64,000 bases of DNA, from assembly GCA_030538705.1 (NCBI GenBank), contig JAUNTL010000002.1, positions 1 through 64,000 of the forward strand. The letters run 5' to 3'. A program made the position numbers and the translations under genes. A model generated the notes under the pieces. That model saw only the letters and a program-made list of their open reading frames with translations, searched no databases and was not told where the DNA came from. Within the stretch, counting starts at the first letter, position 1. Every line of letters starts with the position of its first letter. Of the stretch, positions 42,853-51,198 are shown piece after piece. The DNA is from Paracoccus sp. (in: a-proteobacteria). GTDB taxonomy: Bacteria; Pseudomonadota; Alphaproteobacteria; Rhodobacterales; Rhodobacteraceae.

Positions 42853-44136
42853 ATGAAGCATCTGTTGCAGAAAGGGCTGGAAATGCGGCCCGGCGGTCCT
42901 GAACTCGCCGCGCTTCACTCTCCCGCCGCTGTTGCAGAGGCCGAGACGCTGATCACCCCCGAAGCCATTATCGGACCCGGTCTCGGCCGTGATTTCCGTG
43001 TGGACATGCTGGTCGAGCCTGATGCCGTGGTCGCGCAGGGCGATGCGCTGGCGCAATCGCGCCGCGATCCCCGGCTGGTGCTGAGCGCGCCCATGGCCGG
43101 CCGGGTCGCGCGTATCGACCTTGGCCCCGGCCGGCGGCTGGAGCGGATCGAGATATTCAGCGATGACAGCGGCAGACAGCGGCAATTTGATACCTCTGCC
43201 GCTGACACGGCGCCGGGGCTGCGCGCGCTGATGCTCGACAGCGGGCTGTGGGTGCTGGCGCTGCGGTCGCGGCCGGGCGGCGGGCTGGCCGACCCCGATG
43301 TCATGCCTGCCGCGATCTTTGTCGCCGCCGCCGAGACCCGTCCGGGGGCGCTCGCGCCGCGCCTCGCACTGGCCGGACAGATGGATGAGTTCCGGCGCGG
43401 GCTGGACGCGCTGGCGCTGCTGACCGGCGGCGAGGTCCATCTGGTGCAGGATGACGGCACCGATCTGGTTCCCGCCGGCGGCAGGCTGCGGATACACCGC
43501 GCCGGGGGGCTGCATCCGGCGGGGCTGATCGGCGGCCATATCCATCATATCCGCCCCGCCCTGCCCGGCCGCCCGGTCTGGCAGATCGAGGCACAGGACG
43601 TCGCCGCCCTTGGCGCCCTGATCCTGACCGGGCATCTGCCCCCGGCGCGTCTGGTATCGGTCGCCGGACCGGGGTTGGCACGGGCACGGCTGGTCCGCAC
43701 GCAACCCGGCGCGGATATGCGCGCCCTGGTGCAGGGCGCGCTGACGCCGGGGCCAAAGATGATCCTGTCAGGCGATGCGCTGGCGGGGCAGGAGACGCGC
43801 CATCTGATGCCCGGCGCGCGTCTGGTCACGGCCATGCCCCGGCCAGCGGCCGGCGCCGGCGATCACTGGTTCCGCGCCGCACTCGGCCGCGCCGCGCGCC
43901 CGGTGCCGCTGATCCCCTCGGCGGCGGTCGAGCAATCCCTGCCGGCCGGTATCCCGGCCGTGCCGCTGCTGCGTGCGCTTGGCGCCGGCGACGATGAGGC
44001 CGCGATCCGGCTGGGCGCGCTGTCGCTGGTCGAAGAGGATCTGGCACTGGCCGATTACATCACCGCCGCCCACCCGCGTTTCGCCGCTCTGATCCGCGCC
44101 CTGCTGGAGCGCACCGCCATCGAGGAGGGCGCATGA
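42853..44136 (+). CDS. nqrA: Na+-translocating NADH:quinone oxidoreductase subunit A
   Basis: This is a 427-residue soluble NqrA. It opens with KGLEMRPGGPE, has the biotinyl-lipoyl-like segment SAPMAGRVARIDLGPGRRLERIEI (about 77-100) and a central RnfC-like domain. It is the peripheral, probably quinone-proximal subunit of Na+-NQR. It begins the gene set nqrABCDEF-apbE-nqrM and overlaps nqrB by ATGA. Length is slightly shorter than the usual 440-450. Confidence 0.9.
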   Translation: MKHLLQKGLEMRPGGPELAALHSPAAVAEAETLITPEAIIGPGLGRDFRVDMLVEPDAVVAQGDALAQSRRDPRLVLSAPMAGRVARIDLGPGRRLERIEIFSDDSGRQRQFDTSAADTAPGLRALMLDSGLWVLALRSRPGGGLADPDVMPAAIFVAAAETRPGALAPRLALAGQMDEFRRGLDALALLTGGEVHLVQDDGTDLVPAGGRLRIHRAGGLHPAGLIGGHIHHIRPALPGRPVWQIEAQDVAALGALILTGHLPPARLVSVAGPGLARARLVRTQPGADMRALVQGALTPGPKMILSGDALAGQETRHLMPGARLVTAMPRPAAGAGDHWFRAALGRAARPVPLIPSAAVEQSLPAGIPAVPLLRALGAGDDEAAIRLGALSLVEEDLALADYITAAHPRFAALIRALLERTAIEEGA

Positions 44137-44921
44137 CCATCGCCACCACCGGAATCTGGCACCGCGAAACCAATGCCATGCTGCTGATCGCCGCCGCCCT
44201 GCCGATGGCCTTGGCCTGGCTGTGGTTCGGCGGGCTGGACGCCGCCGGACGGCTGGTGCTGGTGCTGATCGTCGCGGGGATCTGGCATCTGGCATTCATG
44301 CTGGCACGCGCGCAGGCGCCGTCTTTCGCGGGGGCGCTGACGGCGCTGTTCGTCGCCATGCTGGCCCCGGATGTCGGACCGTTACAGATGATCCTCGGGA
44401 TCAGCTTTGGTGTCGTCATGGCAGAGCTGGTCTTTGGCGGCTGGGGGCGCAATGTGCTGAACCCGGCGACGGTGACGCTGGCCTTTCTCGGCTTTGGCTT
44501 TCCCGCCGCGCCATGGCCCGATCTGGCACTGCCGGTCACATGGGCGGCGCTGCCGGCCGCCGCGATGGGCATCGCCTTTGGCGTCATGAGCTGGCGGCTG
44601 CTGGCCGGCGCGGGGCTGGTGGCGCTGGCGTCATGGCTGGTTTTCGGCCCGCTGCCGGCGGGAACATGGGTTGCGGCACTGGTGCTGACGGCGCTTGTGG
44701 CGGAACCGGTGACATCGGCCGCGACCTCGCTCGGGCGGTGGCTGAACGGGGCGCTTTATGCGGTTCTGGCGCTGATCTTTCTGTGCTGGTGGCAGGGTGT
44801 GGCACCGGTGCAGGCGGCGGTATCGGCCGCGCTGCTGGCATCGCTGGCGGCACCGCTTCTGGATGAAATCGCGCTGACGATCTGGCATGCAAGACGGAGG
44901 AAACGGCTTGGCGACGCTTAA
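44133..44921 (+). CDS. nqrB: Na+-NQR subunit B, short form without visible flavinylation motif
   Basis: This is a 262-residue membrane protein of the NqrB/RnfD family, against about 400-425 for typical NqrB. Family landmarks are kept: FGGWGRNVLNPATVTLAFLG (NPA motif after GGxGxN) and VAEPVTSAATSLGRWLNG near the end. The N-terminal soluble extension is missing. So is the loop between the NPA helix and the next helix, where Vibrio NqrB carries the SGAT motif with covalent FMN (Thr236). No S/T-G-A-T sequence occurs anywhere in this protein. It is clearly in frame, with ATGA coupling to nqrA and overlap with nqrC, so it is not a truncation by frameshift. Confidence 0.85.
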   Translation: MTIATTGIWHRETNAMLLIAAALPMALAWLWFGGLDAAGRLVLVLIVAGIWHLAFMLARAQAPSFAGALTALFVAMLAPDVGPLQMILGISFGVVMAELVFGGWGRNVLNPATVTLAFLGFGFPAAPWPDLALPVTWAALPAAAMGIAFGVMSWRLLAGAGLVALASWLVFGPLPAGTWVAALVLTALVAEPVTSAATSLGRWLNGALYAVLALIFLCWWQGVAPVQAAVSAALLASLAAPLLDEIALTIWHARRRKRLGDA

Positions 44922-45708
44922 TCCCATCTCGGCATGGCGGCGGCTGCTGGCCGCGCCTAATGACAGCCGCGGCAAGACCGTGGGCATGGCCTTTGTCGTG
45001 GCCGCAGTCTGCGCCATCGCCGTCAGCAGCGCGACCGTGGTGCTGCGCCCGATCCAGTCCGCGAACCGCGCCGCCGAACAGCAGGCGCGGCTGGAATCGC
45101 TGGTTGCCGCCATTCCCGGCATGACGGAACTGCTGGCGGCATCGCCCGACGCGGCCCTGTCAACGGCGGTGATCAACATATCGACGGGCCGCGCAGATGC
45201 CGCGATCACGCCCGAAACACTGGCGGGCGCGCTTCAGAATAACGACAACTGGACCGTTCTGACAGCCGCGCAGGATACCGCCGGAATCGGCAGCCGGCCC
45301 GATCTGACGCAGATTTACCTTCTGCGCCGGGATGACCGGATCGAGCTGCTGATCCTGCCCATGGTGTCGCAGGGTTATAACGGCCCGATCGAGGCGATGC
45401 TGGCGCTGCGCGGTGATCTGGCCACCATCGCCGGGCTGACCGTGACACGCCAGTCCGAGACGCCGGGCCTCGGCGCACGGATCGAGGAAGCCGCCTGGCA
45501 GGCGCAATTCCCCGGCACCCGCGCGAGCGCGCCTGACGGCACGCTGCGCTTTGCCGTCGCCCGTGGCCCGGCGGCATCGGAATTCGAGGTGGATGGCATC
45601 ACCGGTGCGACCCGGACATCCAACGCGATGACCCAGATGCTGCGTTTCTGGCTGGGACCGGACGGCTATGGCCCCCTGCTGGATGCGATCCGGCGCGGAG
45701 AGTTCTGA
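44908..45708 (+). CDS. nqrC: Na+-NQR subunit C (FMN-carrying)
   Basis: This is a 266-residue NqrC with one N-terminal membrane helix (MAFVVAAVCAIAVSSATVVL, 27-46) and a periplasmic FMN-binding domain. The flavinylation motif is DGITGATRTSNAM with acceptor Thr235, a T-G-A-T variant of the usual S-G-A-T. A TTG start is chosen because GGAGGAAAC lies 5 bases upstream and it yields the normal N-terminus; the ATG at 44887 would add seven residues. It overlaps nqrB by 14 bases. ApbE encoded downstream would attach FMN. Confidence 0.9.
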   Translation: MATLNPISAWRRLLAAPNDSRGKTVGMAFVVAAVCAIAVSSATVVLRPIQSANRAAEQQARLESLVAAIPGMTELLAASPDAALSTAVINISTGRADAAITPETLAGALQNNDNWTVLTAAQDTAGIGSRPDLTQIYLLRRDDRIELLILPMVSQGYNGPIEAMLALRGDLATIAGLTVTRQSETPGLGARIEEAAWQAQFPGTRASAPDGTLRFAVARGPAASEFEVDGITGATRTSNAMTQMLRFWLGPDGYGPLLDAIRRGEF

Positions 45709-46370
45709 TGCCCGTGCTGTGGGATACGCTGACCCGGCCGCTGATCCGGCAAAACCCGATCACCTTGCAGATTCTGGGGATCTGTTCGGCGCTGGCGGTG
45801 ACGACCTCGGTCGTCACGGCGCTGACCATGGCGGCCTCGCTGACGGCGGTTGTGGTTGCCTCGGCGGTCATCATCAGCCTGATCCGGCGCCATGTGCCCG
45901 GCTCGATCCGGCTGATCGTGCAGATCACCATCATCGCCTCGCTGGTGATCGTGATCGACCAGATATTGCAGGCGTGGTTTTATGATATCAGCCAGCGGCT
46001 GTCGGTTTTCGTCAGCCTGATCACCACCAATTGTCTGGTCCTGGGGCGCACCGAATCCTATGCGCTGCACAACCCGCCCCTGCCCTCGGCTGTGGACGCG
46101 CTTGGCAACGGGCTGGGCTATTCGCTGATCCTGATCGTCATCGGCGCTGTGCGCGAGCTGTTCGGCGCGGGCAAGCTGATGGGCTGGCAGGTGCTGCCGA
46201 CAACCGATCAGGGCGGCTGGTTCGAGCCGCTGAATCTGATGCTGCTGGCGCCGTCGGGGTTCTTTTTGCTGGGCCTGCTGGTCTGGGCGCTGCGCAGCGC
46301 GGACCCCGCGCAGGTCGAACAGCGCGAGTTTCCGATCCCCGGTCATGACGCGGACGAGGCCCGGCCATGA
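45708..46370 (+). CDS. nqrD: Na+-NQR subunit D
   Basis: This is a 220-residue membrane protein of the NqrD/RnfE family. Cys26 (LGICSALAVTT) and Cys109 (LITTNCLVLGR) correspond to the conserved cysteines that ligate the intramembrane iron centre with NqrE. It has six predicted helices. ATG overlaps the nqrC stop (TGATG). Confidence 0.93.
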   Translation: MPVLWDTLTRPLIRQNPITLQILGICSALAVTTSVVTALTMAASLTAVVVASAVIISLIRRHVPGSIRLIVQITIIASLVIVIDQILQAWFYDISQRLSVFVSLITTNCLVLGRTESYALHNPPLPSAVDALGNGLGYSLILIVIGAVRELFGAGKLMGWQVLPTTDQGGWFEPLNLMLLAPSGFFLLGLLVWALRSADPAQVEQREFPIPGHDADEARP

Positions 46371-46978
46371 ACGATCTGACCGCCCTGTTCATCCGCGCGG
46401 CACTGGTCGACAATATGCCGCTGACGCTGTTTCTGGGCCTTTGCACATTCATCGCCCTGTCGCGCCAGCCGGCCACGGCGGTCGGGCTGGGCGTGGCGAT
46501 GATACTGGTCATGTCCGTGACCGTGCCGCTGAACCAGTTCCTCTATCAGACGCTGCTGGCGCCCGGCGCCTGGGGCTGGCTGGGGCGGCCTGATCTGGAT
46601 CTGTCCTATCTGTCGCTGCTGACCTTCATCGGCGTGATCGCCGCGACTGTGCAGCTGCTTGAAATGGTGCTGGACCGCTATCTGCCGCAGATCCACGCCG
46701 CATTCGGTGTTTTCCTGCCGCTGCTGGCGGTGCAATGCGCGCTGCTGGCCGGCAGCCTGTTCATGGTCGAGCGTCGTTACACCCTGACCGAAAGTGCTGT
46801 CTTTGGCTTTGGCAGCGGGGTCGGCTTTGCGCTTGCCGTCATCATGCTGGCGGCGATCCGGGCGCGGCTGGCCTATGCCGACCTGCCCGGCGGCCTGCGC
46901 GGGCTGGGCATCGCATTTGTCCTGACCGGGATGATGTCGCTGGGCTTTGCCTCATTCGCGCAGATGGTGGCCCAATGA
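46367..46978 (+). CDS. nqrE: Na+-NQR subunit E
   Basis: This is a 203-residue membrane protein of the NqrE/RnfA family, the inverted-topology partner of NqrD. Cys26 (LFLGLCTFIALS) and Cys124 (LLAVQCALLAGS) are the expected Fe-centre ligands. It is ATGA-coupled on both sides to nqrD and nqrF. Confidence 0.93.
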   Translation: MNDLTALFIRAALVDNMPLTLFLGLCTFIALSRQPATAVGLGVAMILVMSVTVPLNQFLYQTLLAPGAWGWLGRPDLDLSYLSLLTFIGVIAATVQLLEMVLDRYLPQIHAAFGVFLPLLAVQCALLAGSLFMVERRYTLTESAVFGFGSGVGFALAVIMLAAIRARLAYADLPGGLRGLGIAFVLTGMMSLGFASFAQMVAQ

Positions 46979-48195
46979 CCGAGATTATTCTGGCCAGCCT
47001 GACCATAATCGCGCTGCTTCTGGCGCTGACGCTGATCATCCTTTCGGCGCGGCGCCGGCTGATACCGGCCGAGGCGGTGGCCGTCACGGTCAATGATACG
47101 ACCGAGATCGCCGCGCAGCGCGGCGACAAGCTGCTGGCGGTGCTGCACGGGGCGGGCCTGCCGATCCCGGCGGCCTGCGGCGGCTCGGGCACCTGCGGGC
47201 TGTGCCGCGTCACCGCATCCGGCCCCGGCGCAGGCGAGGCGCAGGCGACCGAAAAGGGTCTGCTGTCGGCCGCCGACCGCCGTGCCGGCGTGCGGCTGGC
47301 ATGCCAGCTGACGCTGCGCGGGCCGGTCTCGGTCGGGGTTGCGGGCGATGTGCTGGCGGCCGAAAGCTTTACCTGCCGGGTCGTCTCGAACCGCATGCTC
47401 GCGCCGCTGATCCGCGAACTGGTGCTGGAACTGCCCAAAGGTCAGCGTTTTGATTTCCGCGCCGGCGGGTTCGCGCAGCTGACCGCGCCGGCCTATCGGC
47501 TGGATTTCGCACGTATGGACGTCGATGCCGCCCATATCGACGCCTGGCACGAAGCCGGGTGGAGCAGGCTGCGCGCCCATAACCCCGCCCCGGTCAGCCG
47601 CGCCTATTCCATTGCCAGCCGCCCCGAGGACGAGGGCACCATCGTTTTCAATATCCGCCTTGCCGTGCCCCCGGCCGGGCAGGAGGACACGATCCCGCCG
47701 GGTCTCGTCTCATCCTGGCTGTTCTCGCTGCGGCCGGGCGATCAGGTCGAGACGGCCGGGCCGTTCGGTGAGTTCCACGTCCAGCCGACGCAGGCCGAGA
47801 TGGTCTTTATCGGTGGCGGCGTCGGTATGGCGCCACTGCGCGCGATGATCCATGAACAGCTCGGACAGGGGACCGGGCGCCGGATCAGCTATTTCTATGG
47901 CGCGCGCACGGCGGCTGATCTGTTCTATACCGACGAGTTCGAGGCGCTGGCGCGGGCGCATCCGAATTTCGACTGGACCGTGGCCCTGACCGATCCGGCG
48001 CCGGGGGATCAATGGACCGGGCCGGCCGGCTTTATTCACGAGACCCTGCGCGACGCGCTGCGCCGCCATCCCGCGCCTGAGGATTGCGAATATTACCTTT
48101 GCGGCCCGCCGGTGATGATTTCGGCGGTGATGGCAACGCTGGCCCGGCTCGGGGTCGAGCCGCAGTCAATCTTTAACGACGATTTCGGAGCCTGA
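46975..48195 (+). CDS. nqrF: Na+-NQR subunit F (NADH-oxidising)
   Basis: This is a 406-residue protein. It has an N-terminal membrane anchor (3-24), a plant-type [2Fe-2S] domain with Cys68, Cys74, Cys77 and Cys110 (AACGGSGTCGLC then LACQ), then an FAD domain with SRAYSIAS and an NADH domain with IGGGVGMAPLRAM and YYLCGPPVMISAVM. It is the electron input module from NADH. All cofactor motifs look intact, so the complex should accept electrons despite the unusual NqrB. Confidence 0.94.
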   Translation: MTEIILASLTIIALLLALTLIILSARRRLIPAEAVAVTVNDTTEIAAQRGDKLLAVLHGAGLPIPAACGGSGTCGLCRVTASGPGAGEAQATEKGLLSAADRRAGVRLACQLTLRGPVSVGVAGDVLAAESFTCRVVSNRMLAPLIRELVLELPKGQRFDFRAGGFAQLTAPAYRLDFARMDVDAAHIDAWHEAGWSRLRAHNPAPVSRAYSIASRPEDEGTIVFNIRLAVPPAGQEDTIPPGLVSSWLFSLRPGDQVETAGPFGEFHVQPTQAEMVFIGGGVGMAPLRAMIHEQLGQGTGRRISYFYGARTAADLFYTDEFEALARAHPNFDWTVALTDPAPGDQWTGPAGFIHETLRDALRRHPAPEDCEYYLCGPPVMISAVMATLARLGVEPQSIFNDDFGA

Positions 48196-48196
48196 C

Positions 48197-49246
48197 ATGA
48201 AGCTGACAGACGCCCGACACCCCACCGCAGCCCGCGCCCGCGCGACCCGCATGACCCGTCGCGGCCTGATCTGGGGCACCGGCGCGGCGCTTGGCGGCGC
48301 GGTCATGCTGCGCGCGGCCCCGTCCCTCGCGGCACCGGCCATCGCGCATGGGGCCGCGCCCGTCCAGACCATCGGCGGGCCGGCATTCGGCAGCCGCTGG
48401 CAGGTCAGCCTGCCGGCCGGACGTGACGCCGCCCGGCTTGGCCCCGCCATCGCGCGCGCGCTTGATCTGACCGACCGCCGCTTTTCGCCATGGCGCGCCG
48501 ACAGCGAAATCGGGCGGGTCAACCGTGCCGGGACCGGCGGGCATGCGGTCAGCGCCGAAACCGCCGCCATGGTCGCGGCCGCGCTGGCGCTGAAGGGCGA
48601 CAGCGGCGGGGCGTTCGATCCCGGCGTCGGGCCGCTGGTTGCCCGCTGGGGCTTTGGTCCCATCGGTCAGGGCCGGCCCGGTCTTGACGGGTTGCAGGTC
48701 GGCGCAGACGAGATCATCAAGACCGATGCCGCGCAAACGCTGGATCTGTGCGGGATCGCCAAGGGCGATGCGCTTGACCACCTCGCCGCGCTGATGGTGG
48801 CGGCCGGCGAGAACGATTTCCTGATCGACCTTGGCGGCGAAGTGATGGCGCGCGGCCGCCATCCCTCGGGCCGGCACTGGCAGATCGCCATCGAGGATCC
48901 CCGCCCCGGGCATGAGGGCGCGGCCGAGGTGCTGGCACTGGACGGGCTGACGGTCGCGACCTCGGGCGACCGGGTGAATGCCTATGACCTCGGCGGACAG
49001 CGTATCAGCCATATCATCGACCCGGTCACGGGGGCGCCTGCGGCGGGTGGCGTGGCCTCGGTCTCGGTCATCATGGCGAGCGGGGCACAGGCCGATGGCT
49101 GGGCGACCGCGCTGATGGCGGCCGGACCGCAACGCGGACCCGAACTGGCGGCGGCGCGGGGGCTGGCCGCGCTGTTCCTGATCCATCGCCCCGAAGGCGG
49201 GCTGATGCGTATCGACAGCCCCGCCCTTGCCCCCCATCTGGCCTGA
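48197..49246 (+). CDS. apbE: FAD:protein FMN transferase (ApbE)
   Basis: This is a 349-residue exported flavin transferase. A Tat-like signal is present (TRRGLIWGTGAALGG). The ApbE core includes FGSRWQVSLP, a W-G-F block, DLCGIAKGDALDHLA, DLGGEVMARG and SHIIDPVTGAPA near the C-terminus. It covalently attaches FMN to the threonine of NqrC in the periplasm. It begins one base after nqrF. Confidence 0.93.
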   Translation: MKLTDARHPTAARARATRMTRRGLIWGTGAALGGAVMLRAAPSLAAPAIAHGAAPVQTIGGPAFGSRWQVSLPAGRDAARLGPAIARALDLTDRRFSPWRADSEIGRVNRAGTGGHAVSAETAAMVAAALALKGDSGGAFDPGVGPLVARWGFGPIGQGRPGLDGLQVGADEIIKTDAAQTLDLCGIAKGDALDHLAALMVAAGENDFLIDLGGEVMARGRHPSGRHWQIAIEDPRPGHEGAAEVLALDGLTVATSGDRVNAYDLGGQRISHIIDPVTGAPAAGGVASVSVIMASGAQADGWATALMAAGPQRGPELAAARGLAALFLIHRPEGGLMRIDSPALAPHLA

Positions 49247-49254
49247 GACGTGAT

Positions 49255-49425
49255 ATGGAGTTTCTGATCGCCATCGTCATCTTTGCCCTTGCCGCCGGGG
49301 GGCTGGCGCTCGGGCTGGCTTTTGGCCGGCCTCCGGTTCAGGGGTCATGCGGCGGCATTGCCTGCCTGCCCGGCAAACCCGCCTGCGACGACTGCCCCAA
49401 CCGCCGCGAAAGGACCAACCCATGA
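49255..49425 (+). CDS. nqrM: Na+-NQR maturation protein NqrM
   Basis: This is a 56-residue small membrane protein, short enough to be easily missed. It has one helix (LIAIVIFALAAGGLALGLAF) followed by a cysteine-rich tail with Cys32, Cys37, Cys44 and Cys47 (SCGGIACLPGKPACDDC). NqrM is required for Na+-NQR maturation, probably by delivering iron to the NqrD/NqrE centre. It lies 8 bases after apbE and overlaps the CBS gene as ATGA. Confidence 0.9.
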   Translation: MEFLIAIVIFALAAGGLALGLAFGRPPVQGSCGGIACLPGKPACDDCPNRRERTNP

Positions 49426-49811
49426 CCGCCACGATCACCGATGTCATGCAGCGTGACTTTCCGCGCCTGTCGCCCTCGATGCCGATCCGCGACGCGGTGG
49501 CGATGCTGGTCGGTGCCGGGATATCCGGCGCGCCGGTGGTGGGCGACGATGACAGCCTGATGGGGATGCTGACGCAAAAGGACTGTTTCCGCCCGGCGCT
49601 GAAGGCCAGCTATTACCGGCAATGGTCGGGCACGGTCGCGGATCACATGTCAGGTGAGCCACGCACGCTGGACGCCGGCACCGATCTGGTCACAGCCGGC
49701 GAGGCGTTCATCGAACATCCCCATCGCCTGTTTCCCGTGACCGATGCCGACCGTCTGGTCGGGTTGCTGCGCCGCTCGGACGTGCTGGCCGCCCTGCTGG
49801 CGCTTGGCTAG
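49422..49811 (+). CDS. CBS domain pair protein
   Basis: This is a 129-residue protein consisting only of two CBS motifs: DVMQRDFPRLSPSMPIRDAV...PVVGDDDSLMGMLTQKD, and VADHMSGEPRTLDAGTDL...FPVTDADRLVGLLRRSDVL. CBS pairs bind adenine nucleotides (AMP, ATP, NADH) and regulate partners. ATGA coupling to nqrM suggests an energy- or redox-sensing role connected with Na+-NQR. It has no effector domain of its own. A short hairpin (49810-49826) overlaps its stop and may end the transcript. Confidence 0.88.
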   Translation: MTATITDVMQRDFPRLSPSMPIRDAVAMLVGAGISGAPVVGDDDSLMGMLTQKDCFRPALKASYYRQWSGTVADHMSGEPRTLDAGTDLVTAGEAFIEHPHRLFPVTDADRLVGLLRRSDVLAALLALG

Positions 49812-49826
49812 GCCCAAGCGGGGCCT
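49810..49826 (+). terminator. Weak hairpin at the end of the nqr operon
   Basis: AGGCCC and GGGCCT form a 6-bp stem with an AAGCG loop, overlapping the CBS gene stop codon. No T-run follows. It is a candidate terminator only. Confidence 0.3.
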
Positions 49827-49990
49827 GAGGATCGGGGTGCCATCAGCGCCCGGCCTGAACATACCGGCCGGCAATGGCGCGCGCCCCATGCCCGCGACAG
49901 CCGCGCCGGCGATCAGCGCCGCGCGATCCGGGTGCGACCCCGGCGCGGCAGGGCCGCGTGGGGGGAATGGCCGGAACAGACCGCGCCTGT

Positions 49991-50872
49991 TCAGCCCCAG
50001 TTCGCGCCGCTCAGCACATCCAGCGGCAGCTTGATATAGCGGGTGCCGTTCGCCTCTGGTTCGGGCAGGCGGCCGCCGTTCATATTCACCTGAAGCGCAT
50101 GCAGGATCAGCTTGGGCATCGGCAAAGTGGCGTCGCGGGCCTCGCGGGCGGCGATGAATTCGGGCGCGGTGCGGTATTTCGACATATGGATATTCGCGGC
50201 CTTCTGCTCGGCCACGCTCGATTGCCACATCGGTTCGCGCCCGCCCGGCTGATAGTCATGGCCGGTGAACAGCCGCGTCTCGTCGGGCAGCGCCAGTATC
50301 GCCTGAATGGAATCCCACAGCACCGCCGCATCACCGCCGGGAAAGTCGGCCCGCGCCGTGCCGCTGTCGGGCATGAACATCGTGTCATGGATAAAGGCCG
50401 CATCACCGATGACATAGGTGACCGACGCCAGCGTATGCCCCGGCGAAAACATCACCCGCGCCGGCACCGAACCGACCCGGAACGTATCGCCATGCGCGAA
50501 CAGCCGGTCCCATTGCGATCCGTCGGCAGGAAAGCCGGGCCAGTTGTAAAAGCCCTTCCACAGCTTTTGGACCTCGACCACTTTTTCGCCGATGGCGGTC
50601 GGCGCGCCGGTCTTGCTGTGCAGGTAATGCGCGGCGGAAAAATGGTCTGCATGGGGGTGGGTGTCGAGAATCCACTGAACGCGATAGCCCTTGTCCGCGA
50701 CAAAGCGCAGGATCTCGTCGGCGCTTGTGCTGCCGGTCTGGCCCGATTTTTCATCATAATCGTAAACCGGGTCAATGATCGCACAATCCCCGGTTTCAGG
50801 ATCGGCGACGACATACTGGATCGACCAGGTCCGCGGATCGAAGAAGCCGGTTACTTCGGGTCTGACGGTCAT
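49991..50872 (-). CDS. MBL-fold metallo-hydrolase, persulfide dioxygenase/Blh-like
   Basis: This is a 293-residue metallo-beta-lactamase-fold protein with ILDTHPHADHFSAAHYL (HxHxDH), SPGHTLASVTYVIGD, HDTMFMPDSGTARADFPGG and TGHDYQPGG. The long insert and the GTARADFPGG segment are typical of ETHE1/Blh-type persulfide dioxygenases rather than glyoxalase II. It would oxidise glutathione persulfide in the cytoplasm. ATG 50872 follows AAGGAGACCGCC; six upstream codons are excluded. It stands alone, with an AT-rich promoter region upstream. Confidence 0.87.
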   Translation of the reverse strand: MTVRPEVTGFFDPRTWSIQYVVADPETGDCAIIDPVYDYDEKSGQTGSTSADEILRFVADKGYRVQWILDTHPHADHFSAAHYLHSKTGAPTAIGEKVVEVQKLWKGFYNWPGFPADGSQWDRLFAHGDTFRVGSVPARVMFSPGHTLASVTYVIGDAAFIHDTMFMPDSGTARADFPGGDAAVLWDSIQAILALPDETRLFTGHDYQPGGREPMWQSSVAEQKAANIHMSKYRTAPEFIAAREARDATLPMPKLILHALQVNMNGGRLPEPEANGTRYIKLPLDVLSGANWG

Positions 50873-51198
50873 GGCGGTCTCCTTTCGCATATGGGCCGGT
50901 CACGCGGGCGCGGGCAGCGGAATTTGCGCGATACCGCGCGGACAGGCAGATTGCCGTATATCTAGTTGATTACGCGCCGGATCGTAACAGATATTCGCAA
51001 CAGGATACGCGACCGGGCAAAACGCGGGCAAGGTATCCATCGCCTGCCCACCGCCTCGGGTCGGGCGGACGGACGGACGGCAACAGCGCCGATACGCCAC
51101 CACGCAAGGCGCGGGCCATCTGCCGGATATCAGACCGACAGAGGCGCGCCTGCCGCTGTTGCCGGCCATATCGGCAAGGCCGCAGCCCTGACCGGCGG
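50873..51198. other. 326-bp intergenic region with an AT-rich promoter-like island
   Basis: Between two leftward genes. An AT-rich stretch at about 50955-51000 (containing GTATATCTAGTTGATTA and AGATATTCG) is the likely promoter of the MBL gene. The rest is GC-rich with no supported gene. Confidence 0.5.

Noticed and set aside
44133..44921. NqrB shortened by a frameshift or premature stop
   Set aside because: Both ends match the family, with start and stop overlaps to nqrA and nqrC. The missing part is internal and N-terminal, so it is a genuine short form.
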